From contig CANUEZ040000129.1 in assembly GCA_948099385.1 (NCBI GenBank), forward strand, positions 496,001 to 560,000: 64,000 nt of DNA, read 5' to 3'. The position numbers and the translations under genes are program-made. The notes beneath the pieces were generated by a model, which saw only the letters and a program-made list of their open reading frames with translations, did not search any database and had not been told where the DNA came from. The stretch comes from Fasciola hepatica (lineage: Eukaryota; Platyhelminthes; Trematoda; Plagiorchiida; Fasciolidae). Below are positions 10,101 to 19,703 of the stretch, piece after piece (positions within the stretch are counted from its first letter, which is position 1; the number at the start of each line of letters is the position of its first letter).

Positions 10101-12416
10101 AATCCAGGTCTTTGCCAAAGTCGATTGTCGTTTCGTTTTGTGGTACCTTGATTGTATCTCCATAGCATGGTGCAAATAGTTGCTGCGAATCGTTTGTGCA
10201 TGAGCTTTGTCTTATTAACAGCTCACAGGGACTTGTTTTTCGCATGAACGCGGCTGTTTCATACCGTAATTCTTTTTCTGTCACCCTCTAGGCTTAGTGG
10301 CTTATGGCAGTGATGATAGCGATGCGGATGATGATGATGACGAAAGTAGAAAATCCCCGTGTTCATTCGTTACTGATGATAAACCCGAACCCATTCTGCT
10401 AAAAGGTGATACCGAGGTGCACCTGGATCCACAGCACTCTAAATCGGACGAGTCTCGATCGCGAGATAGTGGACGCCGTGCCAGTGAGTGTCATTGTTTT
10501 GTTTTTTTCGTTACATGCTTGCGCATGAGTGCAGTGGGAAGTGCATTTACCCCATAGCCATGAAGGCCCACTTTTAAGGGTAACCGGCAGTCAGACCCTG
10601 AGACTTGGGATGGCGAAGAACCACGAGGTCTCAATAGATCAGGTGTGGTAACGGTCTAGACGACAGTGAGAATTACTGTCTATCACCAAAGTAACCGGTG
10701 ATGGCGAGGATTCGAACCTCGAACCACCCAGGCAATAAGCAAACGCTCTAACCCACTCGACCGCCGCAGGTTATTGTTTACCAGTAAGTTATTATCAGGC
10801 CCTAAAGTTTATGTTCCGTTCATAGATAGCCATTACTAGTCATTAAACAGTGTGCTGGGAAAGTTTGACTACAGCGGAAACAGCAATGCAGTTTGATATG
10901 ACGCACCTGCGGATGATTGGCTCACAAACTTTCATATACTCACTCCAGGTTTCATGATTCTGCATATCGTAGGCATTTTTGTGATTTAATGCAGCGTGGT
11001 TCTCCTCCTTGGAGTATTTTTTCGCAAGAGAGGACCTATTATTTTCTTTAACAGGTTTTTCGAAAATTTTGAATGTTTTTTTTACTGTTTTTCCAACCGT
11101 ATTGGTTATCTTTAAAACTCACTTGCTCTCGTGAGCAAACATTTTCTTGAATCCCGTCACTTTTCTGCTAAATGTTTCTGAACAGAGTGCGATTTTCCTT
11201 GTAGATTGCACAGATGACAAACGAGGGTCTTCAAGAGAACGTGGTGCAAAAACGCGACATCGACACGAGTCCTCCTCTAGCTCAAGGAGATCTGATCCTT
11301 CTGGTGAACGTAAGCATTCTTCCGGGGAAAAATGTAGTGTTGGTAATGTCTCACCAGCGTTCGAATTCGGTCCGTCACAATCCCGTCAAGCCTTCGGTAG
11401 GTGTTTCCTTCGGTTTACTCCTTGCTTTCTGTTATTTCAGCACAAAAAGGCTTGATCTCGGTAACCACGGAGTTGTTCAACTAAACCGGAATTTCTACCG
11501 CTGCAAGAAGTATGGTTTTGTTGTGATAATTAATAAAGAGGCCGCCGTGTCTGAGTGCATTACATTCTTCACGAAGGAGAATAAATATTTTTGATATGGC
11601 AGAATCCGTCCCGATCATTATCTACGAAAGAGCCTCGCTCAGAACCTTTCAGACTTTATCACTAATTAATGCCATTATATTTTCCTTAGCTCTAGATGTA
11701 AAGTAACTATAGGTTTGTGATCACCCGCACGTTGCCGATTGTTGCGATTTCGTTCATTTAGTGGCGTTTTCCACACATTTGTTTCTCCCTCAAATGGTCC
11801 GTTGCACTCACGTTTTTATCCAGACTAATTTGATTTTTTGCGACAACTTCAGCCTCGTTTTACGGGTTTGTGATCTTACTCAACAGACTCGTTCTTTATC
11901 TGTTGTATTATTGGCTTCTGGTTGACTACCCGCCGTTTTTGTTCATAATCTTTCCCTTGTTTGACTCTACTAGGCGTCGCAGAAAGGTCATCGGAACGAG
12001 TTGACCGATCGCGTAGTCATGATAGGATTGCTAAATCCAACACCAGCAAACGTGCCAGTTTCCGAAAGTCGCACGAATCCAGCACTCGAAAACTGAAATT
12101 AGAACGTGACCCGTCCATTTCGCCTCGTTCACGTCCTTCAGCTGCTCGATCGCCTAGGCTGTATCAGTCCCATCTTCGTGATGAGTCTCGTCAACCCAGC
12201 TCCTCGCTCTATTACAAGCATGGTCGGTCAAAATCGCGATCCACATCACGTTCTTCTTCCTCGTCATCATCCTCGCGAGCAAAAGGTCGACATACACGTG
12301 AACGACGACGTGATCGAAGCCGTAGCCCCAAACTTTCAAAGAAACATTCGAAGAAGAATCATTCTAAATCACCTAAGAAGACGAAGAAGCATCAACGTTG
12401 TCGGCATCATCGTTAA
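6729..12416 (+). CDS. RS-rich nuclear protein, 3' six exons of a multi-exon gene (5' end not located)
   Basis: Six exons (6729-7180, 7693-7782, 8304-8508, 10292-10483, 11205-11396, 11974-12416) join at GT/AG borders with matching phases and give 523 residues plus a split first codon. The first exon is acidic (D-D-E-V-E-D-D, then E-D-E-D-I-D-P-E). Exons 2-3 form a likely helical block with no recognised domain. Exon 4 carries a run of aspartates after L-V-A-Y-G-S-D-D-S. Exons 5-6 are rich in R, S and K (for example S-S-S-S-S-S-S-S-R and R-R-R-D-R-S-R-S-P) and end in a basic K-H-S-K-K tail. RS tails of this kind are typical of nuclear splicing-related proteins, so a role in RNA processing is an inference. 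I do not recognise the exact family. The 5' exons are missing from this model, and no AATAAA is visible shortly after the stop. Confidence 0.8.
7693..7782 (+). CDS. RS-rich gene, second recognised exon
   Basis: A 90-base, phase-0 exon between TTTTTCTCAG and GTAAGC. It encodes a 30-residue charged segment containing F-R-E-R-F-A-A-L-T-D-E-D. It is too short to stand out as an open frame and is supported by the splice signals and by phase continuity with both neighbours. Confidence 0.72.
8304..8508 (+). CDS. RS-rich gene, third recognised exon
   Basis: The acceptor CGACAG opens in phase 0 and the donor GTAATA closes in phase 1 after 68 codons. The product looks helical and hydrophobic (R-F-I-T-R-I-L-T-D-A-L-L, then E-L-L-T-I-I), followed by a charged stretch. 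This is the only part of the protein likely to fold, but I do not recognise the domain. Confidence 0.72.
9421..9954 (-). repeat. possible solo LTR in the third intron, antisense
   Basis: Read on the minus strand, this block starts TGTCCCAACCC and ends CAATAAACA, as LTRs often do (TG...CA). It has an AATAAATA signal about 60 bases before the end and carries no coding sequence. No clear target-site duplication was found at either edge, and no second copy is present in the window, so the boundaries and the call are tentative. Confidence 0.35.
10292..10483 (+). CDS. RS-rich gene, fourth recognised exon (Asp run)
   Basis: The acceptor is ACCCTCTAG and the donor GTGAGT. Two leading bases complete the glycine codon begun in the previous exon. 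The exon encodes G-L-V-A-Y-G-S-D-D-S-D-A followed by five aspartates, then a Ser/Arg-rich end. A SINE begins about 30 bases past the donor. Confidence 0.8.
10515..10771 (-). repeat. tRNA-derived SINE, family S1 copy 1, in the fourth intron
   Basis: On the minus strand the element starts with a tRNA-like head. It has an A-box-like TCGAGTGGGTTAGAGCG and a perfect B box, GGTTCGAATCC, at 10708-10718. The two arms that should form the acceptor stem do not pair, so this is not an intact tRNA. The body that follows matches the copy at 47432-47640 in order, including TAACCGGCA, GAGGTCTCA, TCAGGTGTG and CTTGCGCAT. The head resembles Leu/Ser-type tRNAs. It lies antisense to the host gene. Confidence 0.8.
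11205..11396 (+). CDS. RS-rich gene, fifth recognised exon
   Basis: The acceptor is TTCCTTGTAG and the donor G-GTAGGT. The two leading bases fit the phase-1 end of the fourth exon. The exon encodes basic RS-type sequence (R-G-S-S-R-E-R-G, then five serines) and ends in phase 1, as the last exon needs. An internal GTGAAC is an unlikely alternative donor. Confidence 0.75.
11974..12416 (+). CDS. RS-rich gene, last exon and stop
   Basis: The acceptor is GACTCTACTAG. The exon encodes 147 residues of RS/RK-rich low-complexity sequence with an eight-serine run and several S-R-S-P repeats, ending in a lysine- and histidine-rich tail before TAA. This is the clearest coding signal of the gene. Overlapping open frames on both strands are composition shadows. 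Confidence 0.82.
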
Positions 12417-12815
12417 CGTGGGTTCAGATCTCGGCGGAAGGTTCCAAAAGCAAATAGACCAGGTGATCTGTTTTTTTCTTCGGCGAACTCCAAACAGCCG
12501 TCACATCTTTTCGTGTTATACACTGTTTCATCCTCTGACGTGAGTTGATACACACACATTCACAAAATACGGGCTGCGCATGCCTCATTGATATCCTGGT
12601 AAGTCTCAACTTATTTTCCGACAATGATCCATTCTGCACGTCAATTTTGGGCTTTGTCAGTCTCTTTTCTTTAGCATATCTTGGAACGGAATATTTTTGT
12701 GTGACGGTAATCATCCCGACGTCTTCCGTATTGGCCATACTCTGTTGCTGGTCTATTAGCCTTTCAGGAAAAAACAAATACGTTTTAGAAAATTTTTTAA
12801 TCTGTCTAACGTCAG
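12417..12815. other. 3' flank of the RS-rich gene
   Basis: This stretch lies between the stop codon and the LTR of the Gypsy element. It probably holds the 3' UTR, but no canonical AATAAA is visible. Overlapping open frames on both strands have no recognisable motif. Confidence 0.4.
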
Positions 12816-12981
12816 TGTTATGAATTCGAGTGATTGAGCAACAGACGTTGAAAGAAGGCATACTCGAAAGGATGCTTTAATCTCTCAGCAATACGAGTAC
12901 ACGTGCTGAAAAAGGAAAGCAAAAGTCTTTAGAATGAAAAAACGAAAAAATAGCTAGAAAACGTCAAACTAGCTCACAACA
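12816..12981 (-). repeat. 3' LTR of the nested Gypsy element
   Basis: On the minus strand it begins TGTTGTGAG directly after the polypurine tract and ends CATAACA. A GATTAAAGCATCC segment near the end may act as the polyadenylation signal. No second LTR was found, so the boundaries rest on the TG...CA termini and the adjoining polypurine tract. Confidence 0.6.
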
Positions 12982-13044
12982 ATAACCCCCATTGTATGAA
13001 GTGTTAGTTTAGTGTAATGGGGTAACCGTACGGTCAATCAAATT

Positions 13045-13521
13045 TCACGACTCCGTAGATTGTATTGCTGTGTTCGCTGTTGTGCTCTCATAAGTTGTTG
13101 AATATTGATTATCTGAGATGACAGAATCTTTGCCTTCATTTCGAGGTGTATGCTGCGAGGAGTCAGATATGTTTTCAGAAGATGATTCGTCGACTAGAAA
13201 GGTATGTTGACTGATCTGCTCCTGATGTGAGACATCCGAGACGAAAGGTTTTGGGGGCAAGATGCCTCAGTGACACAGTGTCTTCGTTGCCATTTGGTTG
13301 GTGGACACGAGCGTATTGTAAGTTGCAGTTGCGAAGCTCTGCCTTTCCCACCAAGGGGTCGTACTTCGAAGGCTGAGTAGTTCTCTTTAACAGGACGGGC
13401 CCTGAATTTGACAATCATGTAGGGAGAGAGGTTCTACTTGTAGAATTGCGATGGAATTTGGTTGCGGTACTTAGCAGGGAGGGGACCTAATGCAAAGCAT
13501 CCAAGAATGAGCAGTCCCAGT
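13045..13521 (-). pseudogene. Gypsy integrase C-terminal domain, broken
   Basis: Minus-strand frames give G-P-V-L-L-K-R, then S-K-Y-D-P-L-V and E-D-T-V-S-L-R-H-L-A-P-K, the typical C-terminal end of fluke Gypsy integrases. Upstream comes W-D-C-S-F-L-D-A-L-H, which belongs to the end of the integrase core. It is spread over more than one frame. An acidic Ser/Thr-rich extension to the stop at 13045 closes pol. The missing upstream part lies beyond the nested element. Confidence 0.75.
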
Positions 13522-13761
13522 AACAATCATCATCATCGTACAGCGTTAAACAGTAGGGCAAGCCCCACTGACCATTGCCTTTCTCGTCATGTTGCACGTT
13601 GAATTAGAAAGTATGAGTATACAAGATGGACAGGGACTGGACCTACACGGGACGGAAAAGGAAAGAATGCCCTAATAGCCAACACACGGAATACACAGTC
13701 TAACTGTACAAACGCACATCGATCAGTCATTTTGATTCGATAGAAAGTGACAACACGATCG

Positions 13762-15371
13762 TCACTGTTCGCGGTTCGCTGCCATATCCTTCAGTGTCTC
13801 CAACCAACTGGTTGACGAATCCTTTGGACCCCAACCACGAAGGAGTGAGGCACCTACCTTTTCTAAGTTCGCTGTACATTTTCTCATTCCTCTCTGCCAC
13901 GTCATCTGTTGACCTCCACGTGGTCTCTTCCACTCCCTAGGAGGGGCGGAGAATAGGACACGGTATGGTAGACGTGTGTTTGCCATACGTAACACGTGTC
14001 CCAGCCAACGAAATCTACTAAGTTGGATACGCTGTGACAAAACGTCCTCCGAATTAGTACCCAATACTCGCTTTCTGACCTCAGCATTGCTCACTCGGCT
14101 ACCTCATCCAATCTTAGCGATACTACGTAAACATTGGTGGTCGAAAACCTCAAGATGACGAATGTCTTCTGCACGCAGACTCCAAGTTTCGCAACCATAC
14201 AACAAAACTGAACGCACTGCGGCACAGAATACACGACTTTCAATTTCAGTGAAATATCAGGTCGGCACCACAAGTACTTCAGTCCACCGTACACCGCTCG
14301 AGCCTTGGATATCCGCGTGCTCACCTCTATTACAGTGCTCCCATCCGTCGTCACAATGCTGCTGAGGTAACTAAGGCGGTCGACATTTGCCAGCACCTCC
14401 CTATCGAGCATCAAGCTCGGAATCGTTGACGTCCAATCTTGTAACATCACCTAGCACTTTGAAGGTGCAAAGCGCATGCCGAATGGAGCTACAGCTCTTG
14501 CGAGTCTATCTAGTGCACGTTGAGCATGTTCCGTGGATTCGAACAAGCAGACAACGTCGTCCGCGCAATCTAGGTCATACAGCTTTTCACTATTTCCTAG
14601 TTCAACGCCTACATCCTGAAGATTTTGCAGCACACTCTCCATTATTTCGTCCATGACGAAGTTGAACATGAATGGAGACAAAGGGCATCCATGTCGAACA
14701 CCACTGTTCGTTTCCAACCAACCGGATAGTTCACCGTATACCCTAACGCGGCCAGAAGTATGGAAATACAATGATCTCATTAGATTCACGAACTTCTGGG
14801 GCATACCTTTTCGATGAAGAACACTGAAAGGCGATGTTCGATCAACGGAACCGAAGGCGCCTTTCAAGTCTAAGAAAATCATTATTGTCGGTCGGCGGTA
14901 CGTGTGACGCGTTTCAAGAAGTCGGCGAAGAGTAAAAATCTGGTCGATGCATCCTCGACCTGGGCGGAATCCTGCCTGCTGTTCGCGGACATTCCTCTCG
15001 CGAGCTGGTGTCAGACGATACAGCAAAATCGAAGCTAATACTTTGGTGACTATCGGGATTAAGCTAATCCCACGATGTTTACCACAGTCATTGTGTATTC
15101 CCTTCTTGAAGATGGGAACAATCAACCACTCGCTCCATATTAACGGAATGCGCTCCTCGTTCCAAATGTCACGGAGCAAGGCGGTAAGTGATTTTATCAG
15201 CGCCTCACCGCCCAGTTTGAAAAGAACTGGAGGAAGTTCGTCGTGACCTGCGGCTTTCCCCCGCCTTAGTAATCGAATACATGACTCTACTTCTACTTCT
15301 GATGGGGGCTCAAGTGATACCACCCAAGGAGTCACAGTTGTTGACACGGGAATAACTACACTAGCGTGCGG
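13762..15371 (-). pseudogene. reverse transcriptase and C-terminal domain of the nested non-LTR element
   Basis: The RT continues in the endonuclease frame and is open from about 15371 to 14451. Visible motifs are K-A-A-G-H-D-E-L-P-P, W-L-I-V-P-I-F-K-K-G, Q-A-G-F-R-P-G-R-G-C, motif A (F-L-D-L-K-G-A-F-G-S-V-D, with the second acidic position changed to glycine), motif B (S-G-V-R-H-G-C-P-L-S-P-F) and motif C (C-A-D-D). After P-S-K-C a TAG interrupts it and the frame resumes. A frameshift lies near 14236 and another stop near 14110. The last part, 14094 to 13762, carries W-L-G-H-V-L-R-M and L-L-R-G-W-G-P-K-D. Dead copy. Confidence 0.85.
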
Positions 15372-16760
15372 TCAGCTAAACTGTTCCTTGAAGTACTCGG
15401 CCCATCGGTCAAGCCTTTGCTGTTTGTTATGGATGGGTTCTCCATTCCTATTGCAAATCGCTTCACTGACCTGAGTTCGCCGTCCACTGGTGTCACGAAT
15501 AAGTTTGAACAGTCTTTGACTGTTACCTGAAGCAGCTGCCACTTCCATTTCTTCGGCTACATTGATCCACCAATTTTCGCGATCCTTCTTAAGGCTTCGC
15601 GTAACTTGTCTTTGCAGTTTTCTCCGCATCTTATTCATCTCTTTACGGTTCGAAAGCTGACGCTTTTGCTCCATTATACTCAGCGACTCTTGCGAGATCC
15701 AGTGTTTTTGATGGACAACGGATCTAGGATTACAGGCGAAACCTGCTGCAACGTGCATCGCCTGTTTGATATGAGCCCAATGCTCATCTACATTACTGTT
15801 CGTTGTACATCCTAGCTCATGTGCTAACTTCTGCTCATAACGGGTGCGGACTTTTGGATCACACAAACGTTGCACGGCTAATCGGGTTTGCCGCTTGCGA
15901 CGATGACCATGGAGCTGGAGAGATAATCGCATTAAAACTAAGGCATGGTCCGACTCTACGTACGTGGACCAGTAAGATCTACAGTTCTGAACAGAACTGC
16001 GCGACCGGTAGCTTACGGCGATATGGTCAATTTGACTCAAAGTACCTGTAGAGTTAGAGCGCCATGTCACTGTGCGACGCGAGCTGTGTCGGAAATTGGT
16101 GCTAGACAAGAACAATCGATTGTCTGCACAAAACTGGAGAAGCCTATCCCCGTTATCTGTACGCTCAGCAGGTAAAGCACAACGCCCACCTAAACAAGCT
16201 TCTGACACACTAAGTTTGCCAACTTGTGCATTGAAGTCACCAGCTAGCACTACAATGTCGGAACATTACTGCTGCGAACGAGGGTGGCGAGTTCACCATA
16301 GAACTCATCTTTCTGCAAGTCTGAGCTGCAGTCCGTTGGGGCTTACGCCGAGATCACAAACAAATTGTGCTTAACACAACTATCCTTTCGAACGCCAACT
16401 GACCCTTGGAGTCTCAGAGCACATAAACGACTGTTAACGGGAATCCAGTCTAACAGGGGAGTCTCAGCCTTGTCAGTCAAGACAATTCCTACACCACGTT
16501 GACCCACAGCTCTAGCTGCTTCGTCCCCTGATGTGCGCAGAATATACCTCGATGAGATGCCAGGAGCAGTTAGTTGAATTACACTGTTCGAATCCTGTAT
16601 ACGCGTTTCACTTAATCAGCAGACATCAATCTTCAGAGAATTTATTGTGAGGGCTAGGCACGTCTGCTGAACGGCCTGCATGAGTGTACGCAGGTTGAAG
16701 GAGCCGAGATTCAGAGGCTGACGGGGCTTGAGAAAATGAGTTACCAGACATAGGATTATT
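15372..16760 (-). pseudogene. AP-type endonuclease of the nested non-LTR element
   Basis: The minus strand reads the expected endonuclease motifs in order: S-F-N-L-R-T-L near 16730, I-D-V-C followed by the catalytic glutamate in L-S-E-T-R-I-Q-D-S (about 16620-16590), I-S-A-x-A-P-T-D with a stop at the tyrosine, A-G-D-F-N-A-Q-V-G near 16240, and V-E-S-D-H-A-L-V near 15940. After a frameshift near 16255 the remainder is open for 292 codons (16250 to 15372). It ends with E-Q-F-S and one TGA, beyond which the RT continues in the same frame. These enzymes nick target DNA to prime reverse transcription. Confidence 0.85.
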
Positions 16761-16939
16761 CCCGATACTATTTGACAGTGAATCGTTGCGAGTATCGACC
16801 GTGTTATCAGTGGGAGCATTATGGGTGGATAGGTAGGGCAAAGGGGGCTGGTTAGGGACAGAAGACAAAGGTTGAATAAAAGAGAGGGAACAAACGTCCA
16901 GTTGTTGCGATTTCAATGCTAGTGTGACGACTATTCTCA

Positions 16940-17800
16940 GGGTTCCATTCTTTCACCATCTGACCATTTTCGCTTGGCCTGTACGGAATGATGTGGCTGG
17001 TTGCCACTCCTTTATCATGGAGAAATTCCTGAACTTCAGCTGACATGAATGCAGTGCCGCGGTCGGAGTGGGCATTGGAGGGTATCCCAAACAAGAATAC
17101 AGTTAAGTACAGCACTGGATGACTGTAGAAGGAAATATATCTGAACAGGCAAGAGCATAAGGAAATCGAGAATATTCGCCACTTGTAAAGGGTCTTTAGA
17201 ATCAATACTGATTCTTTCAAGAGGTTGAATAGTTTTCACTAACTTGCCGAATTATTGTCTGATGAAACGGAGTTTAAGTTCTGCACAAATTCCACATTCA
17301 TTGAAAACTGCTCGAAGTTTGTCAACAGAGAAGGGCAAGTTTTCAGAACGAATGAAGTGCAACATGCATGGGATCCCTGGATGACATGGTGTATTGTGTA
17401 AATGTTTTAGATGAGTGCACGACAAGGCGAAAGCGCAACTGTTGCAAGAGAAATGTATCGACCACCCTTATGCAGCCTGTCGTACGTAAAGGCGACCAAG
17501 CTTTGTCCAGTGATGAGTGTAGAGTGATTTTCCTGCAAGTAATGCCTTCATTTTTTCAGGCCACATGCTTCTTTTTCAATTACTAAATATTTCTGCCCGC
17601 TCGGAGACAGTGCGTAAAAAGAAAGCAACAGGACGACCATCTTAATTTAATGTAGCCGCAATGGTAATATCTGATACGTCCGTTTGTACAATCAGGGGGC
17701 GACCGTAGTCGATAGTGAACGCTACAACTCTCAGTATGTCAGAGCCGAACTGCAACTCTTTCCAACTGTTCTTTGAGATTTCGAAAGACTGTCGTCACGT
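16940..17800 (-). pseudogene. Gypsy RNase H and integrase N-terminal half, broken
   Basis: Minus-strand pieces in order are F-R-N-L-K-E-Q-L near 17790 (end of RT), the RNase H opening P-L-I-V-Q-T-D-V-S-D near 17695 followed by D-G-R-P-V-A-F-F, an integrase zinc-binding pattern H-x5-H with C-G-I-C near 17290, E-R-I-S-I-D at 17220 (first catalytic Asp), and H-S-D-R-G-T-A-F at about 17055 (second Asp). Then comes P-Y-R-P-S-E-N-G-Q near 16975, just before the nested insertion. Several frameshifts and stops are present. Confidence 0.78.
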
Positions 17801-17857
17801 TATCAAGAGTGGGACATATACTCTTCTCACGATGCATAACCGTATACGTCCCACTCT

Positions 17858-17862
<5 letters not shown>
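17801..17862. repeat. 21-bp-arm hairpin at the truncated end of the Gypsy element
   Basis: Arms at 17801-17821 and 17842-17862 are inverted copies with one mismatched pair (GACATATAC against GACGTATAC) around a 20-base loop. The left arm begins where recognisable Gypsy sequence stops, and the right arm runs straight into (TA)n. Confidence 0.85.

Positions 17863-17946
<84 letters not shown>
17862..17946. repeat. (TA)n microsatellite
   Basis: About 85 bases of uninterrupted TA dinucleotides. Open frames of I-Y-I-Y across it are artefacts. Confidence 0.97.
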
Positions 17947-17948
<2 letters not shown>

Positions 17949-19703
17949 GCGTATATATCTCAAGGATTCATGATGTTATGAATAATGCTCTGGAAGCCGG
18001 CCACCTTCTTCGTTACTCCATACAGAATGCAACAAAAACTATTAAGACTTCTCACAGGCTTCGCAGGCGGTGCGTAGTTTCTCATCCTCGCGTATGGGAA
18101 TTTGACGGTTGGTACTCTGATTGTCCAGTGTGCTAAAAACGGCGTCTTAGGACACCTGTACGAGTTCGTCCAACCTAGACACGGTGGGTGAGCGTCATGG
18201 TACTTAGACCGATGAATGGTTTAGCTGTAGCCGGCCACCATGCGTCTCTTGTGTATTTCGTTTATAGTGACCAAAGTTTTATCTCTAGGGCAACGTTAAG
18301 GGCTCAATGATGTTACTATGTACAGAGTGAAAAAAAATTGGAGACTTGTCCAAGCCCGTTTAAACTGCATTGTATGGTGTACTACTTTTGTGCTTGTCAG
18401 TAGACAAATTATCGGAAAATCCACTTGGTCCGTGAGCGTCAGCTGATTGCCTATACCGTATATTTTACATACTGACTAAATTCTCGCCATTAAAAGCCAC
18501 CATGGAACCGAGATCTCGACGGATAGATATCAGCATGTAGTCTATTCCATGGAAGTTCGCAAGGAGATATTCTAGTTTAAATGTTATGAAGCCAGTGATC
18601 CAGGTTGCTTTGCGACAGCCGCATTACATATGGTAACAGGTTAAAAAGTTGAAATTTGTGGCGCTAGTGAAATAATAAAGTATGATCCGTGTGGTGCATA
18701 TAAAATACCTTAAGTGCATCTAAAATCTTATTTCGAAAGATCCCTCATGTAGAACATTTTGAGTATTGCCACTCACATAGCGAATCAGATATTGTAGCCT
18801 CCCTAATGCCGCACATTTTTTGCACCGCTCATCGGGAACTGTAGATGTTTCATAATGTGTTGAGTAATGAACTGACGGATTTGATCGAGGTAGCAAGAAA
18901 ACTTGATACATACTCCAGCGACAAGCGGTATCCCATCGTTATTATGTACATGGTTTCGTTCTACTACTGACTTCTGGATACAACAGATGTTTCGCCTAGA
19001 TCGGTCTTCTGTTAATTATCCAGTTGAACGTCATCAATCCGACTACGGGTTAAATGTCTATATTGTATAGTCACGGCCTACCTTAAGTGGACCATCGCAA
19101 GTCAACAGAATCTTTAACTAGAAGACCGTCGAACATGATAGAAAAACTATAAGGTTAAATAGAATTTGCCGGGTATTAGAGTGCGAATGTAGAACGCCAC
19201 TTTACTTGAAACGAGACCTTTTGGCAACATTCATAAATATTTTTATCCACCAAAGTTTCGCTGCAGTGTGACCGGGTTTCAGGTGGCATAAAGAGACCTG
19301 GGGTTTGGTTATCAACCTTTGTGAGGACAGATGTGATTTTAAAAAAAAACTGTCGTCAAGAGAAAACTTTGTTTGTTTTTTTTTGTTCTGGAAAGCGATT
19401 GAGGTCTTTCGAGAGTGTGAACCGAGTAGCAGGTTTCAGTGGAATTTATCCCGGAATTTACACGAACTGCTATGAAAACCAAAAAATTATTCAGTTTTTA
19501 CTACCAGTCACTGTCCTCTTGCATTCGTTCGATATTCTAATGATAATTGAGAGATAACACGAAGCGTGTCAAAAGTAACGCCATATGCAAAACGATTGTG
19601 CGCACGGTATTTGCAAGTTTCTATTTGTTTCCCAACATAGCCAATCTGTAGTTGGAAGGAAGAACCACCCTGTTTGTACTGATTATCATCCATCTTTATT
19701 TCG
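17947..19703. other. no gene recognised
   Basis: About 1.75 kb without a convincing open frame, repeat head or transposon motif on either strand. Confidence 0.5.

Larger units (their letters stand above)
13525..16916 (-). mobile_element. RTE-like EN-RT non-LTR retrotransposon, nearly complete, nested in the Gypsy element
   Basis: A single EN-RT frame reads right to left on the minus strand. The endonuclease starts near 16750 (L-N-L-G-S-F-N-L-R-T-L), RT lies at 15374-14451, and the C-terminal domain ends near 13750. The 3' end is a short GAT repeat (GATGATGATGATTG on the minus strand), the kind of microsatellite tail seen in RTE-like elements. Damage is modest: a few stops and frameshifts. 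The 5' boundary near 16916 is uncertain and no clear target duplication was seen. It shares its 3' 1.14 kb almost perfectly with 19704-20842. Confidence 0.85.
12816..17800 (-). mobile_element. Ty3/Gypsy (CsRn1-like) retrotransposon, 5'-truncated and split by a nested non-LTR element
   Basis: From right to left on the minus strand come the end of RT and the start of RNase H, then the integrase zinc-binding region and core (about 17800 down to 16940). An unrelated non-LTR element is inserted next (about 16916 to 13525). The integrase C-terminal domain (13521 to 13045), a G-rich polypurine tract (GGGGGTTAT) and a 166-bp LTR follow. Gag, protease, most of RT and the 5' LTR are missing: the element ends abruptly at a hairpin and (TA)n tract. 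Integrase sequence on both sides of the nested insert belongs to one protein with about 20-25 residues lost at the junction. Frameshifts and stops make it dead. Confidence 0.82.

Noticed and set aside
10690..10768. Functional tRNA-Leu/Ser gene on the minus strand
   Set aside because: The B box is perfect, but the acceptor arms do not pair and a conserved non-tRNA body follows that is repeated at 47.4 kb, so it is a SINE head.
11214..11594. 126-codon + strand frame overlapping the fifth exon
   Set aside because: The RS-rich frame fits splice phases on both sides; this alternative frame does not and has no motif.
12154..12339. Minus-strand frame inside the last exon of the RS-rich gene
   Set aside because: Shadow of the biased RS-coding composition.
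14947..15246. Plus-strand open frames across the nested retrotransposon
   Set aside because: Antisense shadows of the minus-strand RT and endonuclease.
17739..17981. Open frames on both strands coding I-Y-I-Y repeats
   Set aside because: Produced entirely by the (TA)n tract.
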